From positions 279 to 14,689 of the forward strand of contig CAJTTU010000087.1 in the NCBI GenBank assembly GCA_910579325.1: 14,411 nucleotides of DNA, read 5' to 3'. The notes beneath the pieces were generated by a model. The model searched no databases and was not told where the DNA came from. It saw only the letters and a list, made by a program, of their open reading frames with translations. The DNA is from an uncultured Lachnospiraceae bacterium. GTDB lineage: Bacteria; Bacillota; Clostridia; Lachnospirales; Lachnospiraceae. The position numbers and the translations under genes are program-made. Within the stretch, counting starts at the first letter, position 1; each line of letters starts with the position of its first letter. Shown here in pieces: positions 1 through 5,314 of this stretch.

Positions 1-60
1 GGGTCTGGCATGGCTTCGCTTCACCACCTTTCCGCAGTCAGCAGGCCGGAAAAGGGCATG

Positions 61-94
61 AAAAAAAGAACACCACCGTAAGATAGCGTTCTTT
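61..94 (-). terminator. Possible Rho-independent terminator, minus strand
   Basis: Read on the minus strand, AAAGAACGCTATC can pair with GGTGGTGTTCTTT around a TTAC loop. This gives 13 pairs if three G-U wobbles are allowed, and a run of T follows directly. On the plus strand the wobbles become A-C mismatches and the T tract is poor, so the minus strand is the likely sense. No minus-strand gene is seen immediately upstream of it, so what it terminates is unclear. Confidence 0.4.
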
Positions 95-227
95 ATTGTG
101 TAATTTGCTGAAAACCCATGCCTTTATAGCCGTCTGTGACTGATATTTTTAGTAGTTTCGCTAGTTCGCTTAGAATACTCAGCTTTTGTATCACAGAACA
201 ACCTTCCGGGCAAGATTGAAAAAATAC

Positions 228-256
228 TGGACAAAACATATAAGTTAGTGTATACT
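228..256 (+). promoter_or_regulatory. Promoter of the DUF2325 gene
   Basis: TGGACA (228-233) and TATACT (251-256) are separated by exactly 17 bases, each one mismatch from the sigma-A consensus. The predicted start is near 263, giving a leader of about 70 bases. The -10 box lies inside operator copy A (244-259), so repressor binding there should block polymerase. Confidence 0.7.
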
Positions 257-259
257 AAT
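244..259. promoter_or_regulatory. Metalloregulator operator, copy A
   Basis: The sequence GTTAGT-GTAT-ACTAAT is an inverted repeat with TTAGT at 245-249 and ACTAA at 254-258. It shares the GTTAGT-N4-RYTAAY layout with three other copies in the window and covers the -10 box. The link to a DtxR-family repressor is inferred from position and from similarity to DtxR/IdeR boxes. Confidence 0.65.
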
Positions 260-267
260 CGCTATAA

Positions 268-283
268 GTTAGTTAATGCTAAC
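268..283. promoter_or_regulatory. Metalloregulator operator, copy B
   Basis: The sequence GTTAGT-TAAT-GCTAAC is an inverted repeat of the same layout as copy A, lying just past the predicted start site. Its centre is 24 bp from that of copy A. A slightly offset perfect repeat, TAGTTA-ATGC-TAACTA (270-285), overlaps it, so the exact register is uncertain. Confidence 0.65.
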
Positions 284-334
284 TATTGATTTTTCTAATT
301 AAGTATTTATCCCGGCATTTTAAAGGAGGCAGTT

Positions 335-622
335 ATGAGTATCGTAATCGTAGGCGGCCATGACCGCATGGTTTGTCAGTATAAAAAAATCTGCAAGGAT
401 TTTCACTGTAAGGCAAAGGTATTTACCCAGATGAGCGCCGGGTTCGGAAAACAGATCGGCAGTCCCGACCTGCTGGTGCTGTTTACCGGCACAGTATCTC
501 ATAAGATGGTGAAATGCGCTCTGGATGAGGCGAAGAGGGGGAATGTGGAGGTGGTGCGGTGTCACACCAGCAGCGGATGCGCGCTGTCGGAAATATTGGA
601 GAAGAGGTGCGGGATGTGTTAA
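335..622 (+). CDS. DUF2325 domain protein, Cys-rich
   Basis: This encodes a 95-residue protein of the DUF2325 family, recognised from the opening MSIVIVGGHDRM, the central SPDLLVLFTGTVSHKMV and the late VEVVRCHTSSGCAL. The biochemical function of the family is not established to my knowledge. The sequence is rich in possible metal or redox ligands, with eight cysteines (14, 20, 25, 61, 76, 82, 92, 95), a C-terminal CGMC and His9, His24, His56 and His77. There is no signal peptide or membrane segment, so it should be cytosolic. The ATG start follows AAAGGAGG at a normal distance. Its promoter carries the same paired operators as the feoA promoter, so I infer co-regulation with ferrous iron uptake. 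A role in iron handling or sensing is plausible but not shown. Confidence 0.85.
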   Translation: MSIVIVGGHDRMVCQYKKICKDFHCKAKVFTQMSAGFGKQIGSPDLLVLFTGTVSHKMVKCALDEAKRGNVEVVRCHTSSGCALSEILEKRCGMC

Positions 623-642
623 GGAACTTCCGCTAATGATTG

Positions 643-674
643 TTCCGGCAGAAATTCTCCTGCCGGGACTTTTT
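643..674 (+). terminator. Rho-independent terminator of the DUF2325 gene
   Basis: TTCCGGCAG (643-651) pairs with CTGCCGGGA (660-668) across an 8-base loop. That is nine pairs including one T-G, followed by C and TTTTT. It begins 21 bases after the stop codon. Confidence 0.85.
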
Positions 675-679
675 GTAAA

Positions 680-711
680 GATTGTGACAGGAAAAATTTC
701 CGGTCACAATC
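680..711 (-). terminator. Terminator hairpin of the DtxR-like gene
   Basis: This is a nearly perfect inverted repeat. GATTGTGAC (680-688) pairs with GTCACAATC (703-711), and GGAAA (690-694) pairs with TTTCC (697-701), with a single A/G mismatch at 689/702. Read on the minus strand it lies 26 bases past the regulator's stop codon. Only a weak TTTA tract follows, so efficiency may be modest. It sits back to back with the terminator of the convergent gene. Confidence 0.6.
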
Positions 712-737
712 CGGGGGACGCTGCCAGGGCCTTTTGC

Positions 738-1106
738 TTACAGATTCCCGCCAGTATGCTTTTTGATAGCGGCAAAACTTTCCGCGCTGATCACATGCTC
801 GATTTTGCAGGCGTCTTCCACGGCCGTTTTCGGGTTTACCCCCAGGGTAATCAGCCAGTCGCTGATCAGGGTGTGGCGTTCATACATGGTTTCGGCGATG
901 CGCAGACCGGACTCTGTCAGCGTGATATAGCCGTCCTTATCGACCAGGATATAGCCGTTTTCCCGGAGGTTCTTCATGGCCACGCTGACGCTTGGTTTTG
1001 AGAAATTCAGCTCCGTCGCGATATCGATGGAGCGGACGTGGGGCTGCTGCTTGCTTAAAATTAAAATGGTTTCCAGATAGTTTTCCGCTGATTCATGAAT
1101 TTTCAA
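738..1106 (-). CDS. DtxR/MntR-family metal-dependent transcriptional regulator
   Basis: This 122-residue protein has the DtxR/MntR layout: an N-terminal winged helix (recognition region near residues 25-50, RSIDIATELNFSKPSV) and a helical dimerisation and metal-binding part. It lacks the C-terminal SH3-like domain of classical DtxR, so it is MntR-sized. Ligands can be placed by alignment from memory: Glu12, His78, Cys100, Glu103 and His104. The segment DACKIEH matches DtxR DACRWEH, with Cys where Bacillus MntR has Glu99; this leans towards Fe(II) rather than Mn(II) sensing, though Asn9 stands where DtxR has Met10 and MntR has Asp8. The start is TTG at 1104-1106, eight bases after AAGGAG (1115-1120 on the minus strand). 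It is the obvious candidate for binding the four GTTAGT-N4-RYTAAY sites on either side of it. None of these sites lies in its own upstream region, so simple autoregulation through them is not evident. Confidence 0.9.
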   Translation of the reverse strand: MKIHESAENYLETILILSKQQPHVRSIDIATELNFSKPSVSVAMKNLRENGYILVDKDGYITLTESGLRIAETMYERHTLISDWLITLGVNPKTAVEDACKIEHVISAESFAAIKKHTGGNL

Positions 1107-1245
1107 GGGTGGCGCTCCTTTTTGTATATGTGGTATGTCTCGAATGCAACGATGCTTTCCAGTGACAAAGCTGTCCGGAAAAGCTTACCGGGTATGGGTC
1201 GGACTGCATACCGGAGGTGTGTTCTGCCGAATTGGTGCCGTGTAC

Positions 1246-1254
1246 AGTATAGCA
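1246..1254 (-). promoter_or_regulatory. Extended -10 promoter of the DtxR-like gene
   Basis: On the minus strand this reads TGC-TATACT, an extended -10 element with only one mismatch to TATAAT. No good -35 is visible, as is usual for extended -10 promoters. The predicted start lies near 1239, giving a leader of about 130 bases. Confidence 0.45.
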
Positions 1255-1287
1255 TATTTTGGAGAGAATGGGGGAATTCTATGCGAT

Positions 1288-1317
1288 TTTCGCAAAGTTT
1301 CGCAAAGTTTCGCAAGG
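1288..1317. repeat. Three tandem 10-bp repeats
   Basis: TTTCGCAAAG occurs at 1288-1297 and 1298-1307, then TTTCGCAAGG at 1308-1317, which has one mismatch. The 10-bp period is about one helical turn. The array lies roughly 50-80 bases upstream of the predicted start of the DtxR-like gene, so a role as a regulatory array is possible; it could also be a simple slippage product. Confidence 0.8.
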
Positions 1318-1409
1318 GCTTCGGTAATTGAGAAACAGGGGCATGCGGCGCGAAATTCCGTATGGCAGAATTCATCATATAAATATTTGAGAAAAAATAT
1401 TAAAAAAGG

Positions 1410-1438
1410 TTGACATTTGAGTTAGTTGGTGTTAACCT
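1410..1438 (+). promoter_or_regulatory. Promoter of the feo operon
   Basis: A perfect TTGACA (1410-1415) is followed 17 bases later by TAACCT (1433-1438), which keeps the key T, A and final T of the -10 consensus. The predicted start is near 1445. Operator copy C fills the spacer and copy D covers the start region. The weak -10 box overlaps the operator half-site, so binding constraints may have shaped it. Confidence 0.6.
1421..1436. promoter_or_regulatory. Metalloregulator operator, copy C
   Basis: The sequence GTTAGT-TGGT-GTTAAC has GTTA and TAAC as matched outer arms, an imperfect version of the shared 16-bp layout. It lies between the -35 and -10 boxes of the feo promoter. Confidence 0.6.
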
Positions 1439-1445
1439 ATATATA

Positions 1446-1461
1446 GTTAGTAAACACTAAC
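1446..1461. promoter_or_regulatory. Metalloregulator operator, copy D
   Basis: GTTAGT-AAAC-ACTAAC is a perfect 6-bp inverted repeat with a 4-base centre, the best of the four copies. It covers the predicted start of the feo transcript and is centred 25 bp from copy C. Confidence 0.7.
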
Positions 1462-1470
1462 ATTTTTTAT

Positions 1471-1502
1471 GCCATACGATTAGTCTAAACTTACCGTATG
1501 GC
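1471..1502 (+). promoter_or_regulatory. Leader hairpin upstream of feoA1
   Basis: GCCATACG (1471-1478) pairs perfectly with CGTATGGC (1495-1502) around a 16-base loop in the 5' leader of the feo mRNA. No T tract follows, so it is not a terminator. It ends 13 bases before the feoA1 ribosome binding site and could affect mRNA stability. No function can be assigned. Confidence 0.5.
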
Positions 1503-1530
1503 TGAAAACCTGGAAAAGGAGTGATGGATA

Positions 1531-1740
1531 ATGCCTTTGACGATGGCGGCGGCCGGAGAAATGAATTCTATCAAGAAAGTGGGCGGAAAAACAGATACAA
1601 AAAGGTTTCTGGAAAGCCTGGGCTTTGTGCCCGGCGGACAGGTGACCGTGGTTTCCGAGAACAATGGAAACGTGATCGTAAACGTGAAGGAATCCCGTGT
1701 GGCGATCAGCCGGGAGATGGCAAATAAGATTATGGTGTGA
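1531..1740 (+). CDS. feoA: FeoA family protein (first copy)
   Basis: This is a 69-residue FeoA-type protein, a small SH3-like beta-barrel family that supports the FeoB iron transporter at the cytoplasmic membrane. The signature region is FLESLGFVPGGQVTVVSENNG, followed by NVIVNVKESRVAISREMANKIMV, which matches the FeoA pattern of a Gly-rich turn followed by a strand ending in an 'RVAIS.E.A..I.V' tail. The ATG start is preceded by AAGGAG at 1516-1521 with a 9-base spacer. It is the first gene after the operator-controlled promoter and is followed after 13 bases by a second, divergent feoA. Tandem feoA genes are common in Clostridia; the two proteins are clearly different in sequence, so they probably have separate roles. 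Confidence 0.9.
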   Translation: MPLTMAAAGEMNSIKKVGGKTDTKRFLESLGFVPGGQVTVVSENNGNVIVNVKESRVAISREMANKIMV

Positions 1741-1753
1741 GGAGAAAAAGCGG

Positions 1754-1975
1754 ATGCGGACATTAAAGGATATCCGGTGCGGCCAGACCGTGTCGGTGAT
1801 TAAGCTTCACGGCGAGGGAGCGGTAAAACGACGCATTATGGATATGGGAATCACGAAAGGGACTTCCGTCTATGTGCGGAAGGTGGCGCCTCTTGGAGAC
1901 CCGGTGGAGGTGACGGTGAGGGGGTATGAGCTTTCGCTGAGAAAAGCGGATGCGGAGATGGTGGAAGTGGGCTGA
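1754..1975 (+). CDS. feoA: FeoA family protein (second copy)
   Basis: This is a 73-residue FeoA protein. The visible pattern is the usual one: an N-terminal LKDIRCGQTVSVIKL strand, then GAVKRRIMDMGITKGTSVYV, then APLGDPVEVTVRGYELSLRKADAEMVEV. The 'R..DMG...G..V.V....P.GDP.E....G..LSLR..DA..V.V' signature is the canonical FeoA one, more typical than that of the first copy. The start chosen is ATG 1754, with GGAG at 1741-1744 and a 9-base spacer; a longer frame from 1697 would overlap feoA1 and has no support. It lies 59 bases before feoB and belongs to the same operon. It is expected to bind or modulate the FeoB GTPase. Confidence 0.93.
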   Translation: MRTLKDIRCGQTVSVIKLHGEGAVKRRIMDMGITKGTSVYVRKVAPLGDPVEVTVRGYELSLRKADAEMVEVG

Positions 1976-2034
1976 AAACCTGAAAAGCAGCCTGCCGGAA
2001 TTTTAAATCGTATTTCTCAAGGAGGATCTGTAAC

Positions 2035-4179
2035 ATGGCGATCAAAATTGCCCTTGCCGGAAATCCCAACTGCGGCAAGACTACATTATTTAACGCTTTG
2101 ACCGGTTCCAACCAGTTTGTGGGAAACTGGCCGGGGGTAACGGTGGAGAAGAAGGAAGGAAAATTAAAGGGGCATAAGGACGTGGTAATCATGGACCTGC
2201 CGGGCATCTATTCCCTGTCCCCTTATACATTGGAAGAAGTGGTGGCCAGAAATTATCTGATCACGGAGCGGCCTGACGCGATTCTGAATATCGTGGACGG
2301 CACCAATCTGGAGCGGAACCTGTATCTGTCCACCCAGCTGTTGGAGCTGGGCATTCCGGTGGTGATGGCCGTCAATATGATGGATGTGGTAGAGAAAAAC
2401 GGCGATCAGATTCATACGACCCGGTTGTCGAAGGAGTTGGGCTGCGAAGCGGTGAGCATTTCTGCATTGAAGGGAACCGGTATCATGGAGGCGGCTGAAA
2501 AAGCAGTGGGGCTGGCCAAGATGGGCGGAGCGGCGGCACCGGTACATAAATTCGCGCCGGAAGTGGAATCCGTGCTGGAGGAAATCGAGATGTTTTTGGG
2601 CCCGGAGATTCCGGCGGAGCAGAAACGTTTTTATGCCATCAAGCTGTTCGAGCGGGATGATAAAATCAGCGCACAGATGAAATCCGTACCCGATGTGGAA
2701 AACATTGTCAGGCAGGCAGAAGAGGCCATGGACGACGATGCGGAGAGCGTGATCACCAATGAGCGGTACAATTACATTTCCTCTGTGATTGGGAAATGCT
2801 ATGTGAAGAAAAGAAAAAATCAGATGACTGTGTCAGACAGGATTGACCAGGTGGTAACAAACCGTTTTCTGGCTCTGCCCATCTTCGCAGCGGTGATGAC
2901 TCTTGTTTACTACGTGTCTGTCTCCACCGTAGGCGGTTTTGTGACGGACTGGACCAATGACGTGCTGTTCGGCGAGATCATCCCGCCGGCCGTAAAGGGT
3001 TTTCTGGCAAGCATCGGCTGTGCGGAATGGCTCCAGGGGCTGATTCTTGAAGGGATCGTGGGCGGCGTGGGCGCCGTGCTGGGCTTTGTGCCCCAGATGC
3101 TGGTGCTGTTTATCTTTCTGGCATTTTTGGAGTCCTGCGGCTATATGGCCAGAATCGCCTTTATTATGGATCGTATTTTCCGGAAATTCGGCCTGTCCGG
3201 CAAGTCCTTTATCCCGATGCTGATTGGCACTGGCTGCGGTGTGCCCGGCGTCATGGCCTCCCGAACCATCGAGAATGACAGGGACCGGAAGATGACGATT
3301 ATGACCACCACCTTTATCCCCTGCGGCGCGAAGCTTCCGATTATCGCGCTGATTGCCGGCGCGTTGTTCGGCAGCGCCTGGTGGGTGGCGCCCAGCGCGT
3401 ATTTTGTGGGTATCGCGGCCATTATCTGCTCCGGCATTATATTAAAGAAGACTTCCATGTTTGCCGGCGACCCTGCCCCCTTCGTCATGGAGCTGCCGGC
3501 TTACCACTGGCCCACCGCGGGCAATGTGTTGAGAAGCATGTGGGAGCGGGGCTGGTCCTTTATCAAGAAGGCCGGAACGATTATCCTGCTGTCCGCGATT
3601 TTCGTATGGTTCGCTTCCGGTTTCGGCTTTACGGAAAGGGGTTTCGGCATGGTGGAGGATTTAGGTGACAGTCTTCTGGCCGGCATCGGCAATGCCATCG
3701 CATGGATTTTCAAACCGCTGGGCTGGGGCGACTGGAAAGCTGCCGTGGCGGCATTCATGGGTCTGGTGGCGAAAGAAAACGTAGTGACTGCCTTTGGTAT
3801 TCTGTACGGCTTTGCGGAAGTGTCTGAGGAAGGCGAGGAAATCTGGGCCGCGCTGGCTGCCAGCTATACGACGGCCGCCGCTTACTCCTTCCTGGTATTC
3901 AACCTGCTGTGCGCGCCCTGCTTCGCGGCCATCGGCGCCATTAAGCGAGAGATGAACAACGGAAAGTGGACCTGGTTCGCCATCGGCTATCAGTGCGGTC
4001 TGGCCTATGTGGCGGCGCTGTGTATCTATCAGCTGTGGACGGCGTTTGCAGGCGGCGGATTCGGCGTCGGAACGGCTGTCGCGATTCTTCTGGTTATCGG
4101 TTTTGTTTATCTGCTGTTCCGGCCTTATAAAGAGAGCAGGACGCTGCGGGTAAACACAAAAACCATGGCGAAGGCTTGA
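2035..4179 (+). CDS. feoB: Ferrous iron transporter FeoB
   Basis: This 714-residue FeoB takes up Fe(II) across the cytoplasmic membrane. The N-terminal GTPase motifs are visible: G1 GNPNCGKT (9-16), the G2 Thr36 in WPGVTVE, G3 DLPG (54-57), G4 NMMD (114-117) and a G5-like SISALKG near 140. A helical spacer domain (about 165-270) follows, then the membrane core. The core holds the conserved gate segments with Cys, GTGCGVPGVMASRTIEN and FIPCGAKLPIIALIAG, and a later LLCAPCFAAIGAIKRE. Length is normal for the Gram-positive type and there is no fused FeoA or FeoC domain. The ATG follows AAGGAGG with a 9-base spacer. The gene sits between the two feoA genes and a small Cys-rich membrane peptide, so the cluster is complete in the Gram-positive style; no feoC is seen. 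Confidence 0.98.
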   Translation: MAIKIALAGNPNCGKTTLFNALTGSNQFVGNWPGVTVEKKEGKLKGHKDVVIMDLPGIYSLSPYTLEEVVARNYLITERPDAILNIVDGTNLERNLYLSTQLLELGIPVVMAVNMMDVVEKNGDQIHTTRLSKELGCEAVSISALKGTGIMEAAEKAVGLAKMGGAAAPVHKFAPEVESVLEEIEMFLGPEIPAEQKRFYAIKLFERDDKISAQMKSVPDVENIVRQAEEAMDDDAESVITNERYNYISSVIGKCYVKKRKNQMTVSDRIDQVVTNRFLALPIFAAVMTLVYYVSVSTVGGFVTDWTNDVLFGEIIPPAVKGFLASIGCAEWLQGLILEGIVGGVGAVLGFVPQMLVLFIFLAFLESCGYMARIAFIMDRIFRKFGLSGKSFIPMLIGTGCGVPGVMASRTIENDRDRKMTIMTTTFIPCGAKLPIIALIAGALFGSAWWVAPSAYFVGIAAIICSGIILKKTSMFAGDPAPFVMELPAYHWPTAGNVLRSMWERGWSFIKKAGTIILLSAIFVWFASGFGFTERGFGMVEDLGDSLLAGIGNAIAWIFKPLGWGDWKAAVAAFMGLVAKENVVTAFGILYGFAEVSEEGEEIWAALAASYTTAAAYSFLVFNLLCAPCFAAIGAIKREMNNGKWTWFAIGYQCGLAYVAALCIYQLWTAFAGGGFGVGTAVAILLVIGFVYLLFRPYKESRTLRVNTKTMAKA

Positions 4180-4288
4180 ACCGGGGGCGGAAAAGAGATA
4201 AAATGAAATGGAACCGGCAGGTTAAAATCAAGAAAAAAGCGGTCGGCAGCAGATATATTCAGCCGGCGGACATTTAGGAGATGAGACG

Positions 4289-4429
4289 ATGAATCTTGCT
4301 ACAATAATCGTAGGTCTGACAGTCCTTCTGGTCATGGTTCTGGCTGTGCGCAGCCTGATGAATGATAAAAAGAATGGAAAATGCGGCGGCTGCGGCGGCA
4401 ACTGCGGCGGGTGTCCGGGATGCCATTAA
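4289..4429 (+). CDS. FeoB-associated Cys-rich membrane protein
   Basis: This 46-residue protein has one N-terminal membrane helix (about residues 3-20, rich in Leu, Val and Ile), a short basic stretch (KKNGK) and a C-terminal cluster CGGCGGNCGGCPGC in which five cysteines alternate with glycines, ending in His. This is the layout of the small Cys-rich peptides encoded after feoB in many Firmicutes. The ATG at 4289 follows AGGAG (4276-4280) by eight bases. It lies 109 bases after feoB and just before the operon terminator. By analogy the tail would face the cytosol and could hand iron or electrons to or from FeoB, but its biochemical role is not established. Confidence 0.85.
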   Translation: MNLATIIVGLTVLLVMVLAVRSLMNDKKNGKCGGCGGNCGGCPGCH

Positions 4430-4476
4430 TCCGACAGAGCCTGACCGTGTAAAAAGCATAATCAGCAATAAAAGAT

Positions 4477-4516
4477 GCGGAGTTCAGGAGCCAGGGCGTT
4501 CCGGCTCCGCGTTTTT
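4477..4516 (+). terminator. Rho-independent terminator of the feo operon
   Basis: GCGGAG (4477-4482) can pair with CTCCGC (4505-4510), or GGAGCC (4487-4492) with GGCTCC (4503-4508). GTTTTT follows directly. The second pairing is the tighter hairpin, with a 10-base loop. It closes the feo transcript before the str promoter. Confidence 0.75.
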
Positions 4517-4521
4517 GATAT

Positions 4522-4553
4522 CACAGGCGGAGAATCTGCCTGTGGCAGATTCT
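4522..4553. repeat. Perfect inverted repeat with alternative pairing
   Basis: AGAATCTGCC (4531-4540) and GGCAGATTCT (4544-4553) form a perfect 10-bp stem with a 3-base loop. An overlapping pair, CACAGGC (4522-4528) with GCCTGTG (4538-4544), is mutually exclusive with it. It lies between the feo terminator and the str promoter, 44 bases before the -35 box. It could be a second terminator for feo (TTATT follows) or a mobile palindromic repeat. Confidence 0.7.
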
Positions 4554-4596
4554 TATTCATATGACGAAAAAGCCGGAAACACTGGAAAATTTCCGC

Positions 4597-4625
4597 TTGA
4601 CAAGGGGAATTTCCCTGTATATAAT
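4597..4625 (+). promoter_or_regulatory. Consensus sigma-A promoter of the str operon
   Basis: TTGACA (4597-4602) and TATAAT (4620-4625) both match the consensus perfectly, with the ideal 17-base spacer. The predicted start is near 4632, giving a leader of about 95 bases to rpsL. Such strength fits a ribosomal protein and elongation factor operon. Confidence 0.93.
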
Positions 4626-4725
4626 AGGAAAGTGTGCATTGCGGACCTGTCCTGCGCAGAGCGTGAACATGTCCCGGCGCATGCCAATCAGGCACAGACC
4701 ATTAAGCTTACAGGAGGTGAAAAAT

Positions 4726-5139
4726 ATGCCTACATTCAACCAGTTAGTGAGAAAGGGAAGACAGACTGTTGAGAAGAAAAGCACTGCCCCCGCTCTGTTA
4801 AAGGGATACAATTCTTTAAAGAAGAGAGCGACTGACGAGGCCGCTCCCCAGAAGAGAGGCGTCTGCACCGCAGTGAAGACAGCGACTCCTAAGAAACCTA
4901 ACTCAGCGCTTAGAAAAATTGCCAGAGTTCGTCTTTCTAACGGTATCGAAGTGACCAGCTATATCCCCGGCGAAGGCCACAATCTGCAGGAGCACAGCGT
5001 TGTTCTGATCAGAGGCGGCAGAGTGAAGGATTTGCCCGGTACCAGATATCATATCGTCAGAGGTACGCTTGATACCGCAGGCGTGGCGAACAGAAAGCAG
5101 GCTCGTTCTAAGTATGGCGCTAAACGGCCTAAAAAATAA
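4726..5139 (+). CDS. rpsL: 30S ribosomal protein S12
   Basis: This is the 137-residue S12 of the small ribosomal subunit, which lies at the decoding centre. The conserved stretches TPKKPNSALRK (54-64), GEGHNLQEHSVVLIRGG and KDLPGTRYHIVRG are intact. It has the Gram-positive insertion near residues 20-40 that makes it longer than the 124-residue E. coli protein. Lys56 and Lys101, the positions where streptomycin resistance changes are known in Bacillus, are both the sensitive lysine. Asp102 corresponds to the RimO methylthiolation site. The start is ATG 4726 after AGGAGGTG; an open frame reaches upstream to 4561 but crosses the promoter and lacks homology. First gene of the str operon. Confidence 0.98.
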   Translation: MPTFNQLVRKGRQTVEKKSTAPALLKGYNSLKKRATDEAAPQKRGVCTAVKTATPKKPNSALRKIARVRLSNGIEVTSYIPGEGHNLQEHSVVLIRGGRVKDLPGTRYHIVRGTLDTAGVANRKQARSKYGAKRPKK

Positions 5140-5314
5140 GGGATACTGAGATTTGTTATAAAGATTAGTGCCGGAATGAAGCATATTTGAACCGATTGAT
5201 TTAAATATCCACCTGACCCGCACGAACACATCGATGATCTATGACAAATGTGAGTACCGATGAATTAACGAGCCTGAAGGGTCACCGACAGGCGGTATTA
5301 AGGAGGGAAGTAAC
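5140..5314 (+). promoter_or_regulatory. Long rpsL-rpsG intercistronic leader with hairpin
   Basis: The 175-base gap is long for genes of this operon. Near its end, GCCTG (5272-5276) pairs with CAGGC (5289-5293), with GGT/ACC able to pair inside, just before the rpsG ribosome binding site AGGAGGG (5301-5307). In E. coli, S7 represses its own operon by binding the rpsL-rpsG spacer. A similar role here is possible, but the sequence does not prove it. No convincing promoter was found in the gap. Confidence 0.4.

Larger units (their letters stand above)
1..334. other. Non-coding left edge with promoter region
   Basis: I see no supportable gene here. Short open frames run in from the window edge and stop by about base 86, but none is recognisable. 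The stretch holds a minus-strand terminator-like hairpin (61-94), a loosely paired segment (133-197) in which TCTGTGA at 133-139 faces TCACAGA at 191-197 with shorter nested pairings inside, and the promoter and two operator copies of the DUF2325 gene (228-283). What lies to the left is unknown. Confidence 0.6.
1107..1530. other. Regulatory intergenic region, divergent dtxR-like/feoA1
   Basis: No convincing gene lies here. Short open frames on both strands have no recognisable content. The stretch holds the DtxR-like gene leader and likely promoter, three tandem 10-bp repeats (1288-1317), the feoA1 promoter with two operator copies, and a leader hairpin. Confidence 0.7.

Noticed and set aside
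1..86. Short frames entering from the left edge
   Set aside because: They end within 90 bases and cannot be matched to a known protein, so the tail of an upstream gene cannot be shown.
131..200. Possible tRNA or structured RNA
   Set aside because: Some nested pairings exist, but no cloverleaf, T-loop or known riboswitch core can be drawn.
525..1001. 158-codon plus-strand frame
   Set aside because: It overlaps the end of the DUF2325 gene, two terminators and the antisense of the DtxR-like gene; its translation is a reverse shadow of that gene.
4362..4725. Frames extending through the feo terminator and the rpsL upstream region
   Set aside because: They run across the terminator, palindrome and consensus promoter; only the part from 4726 in the S12 frame is coding.
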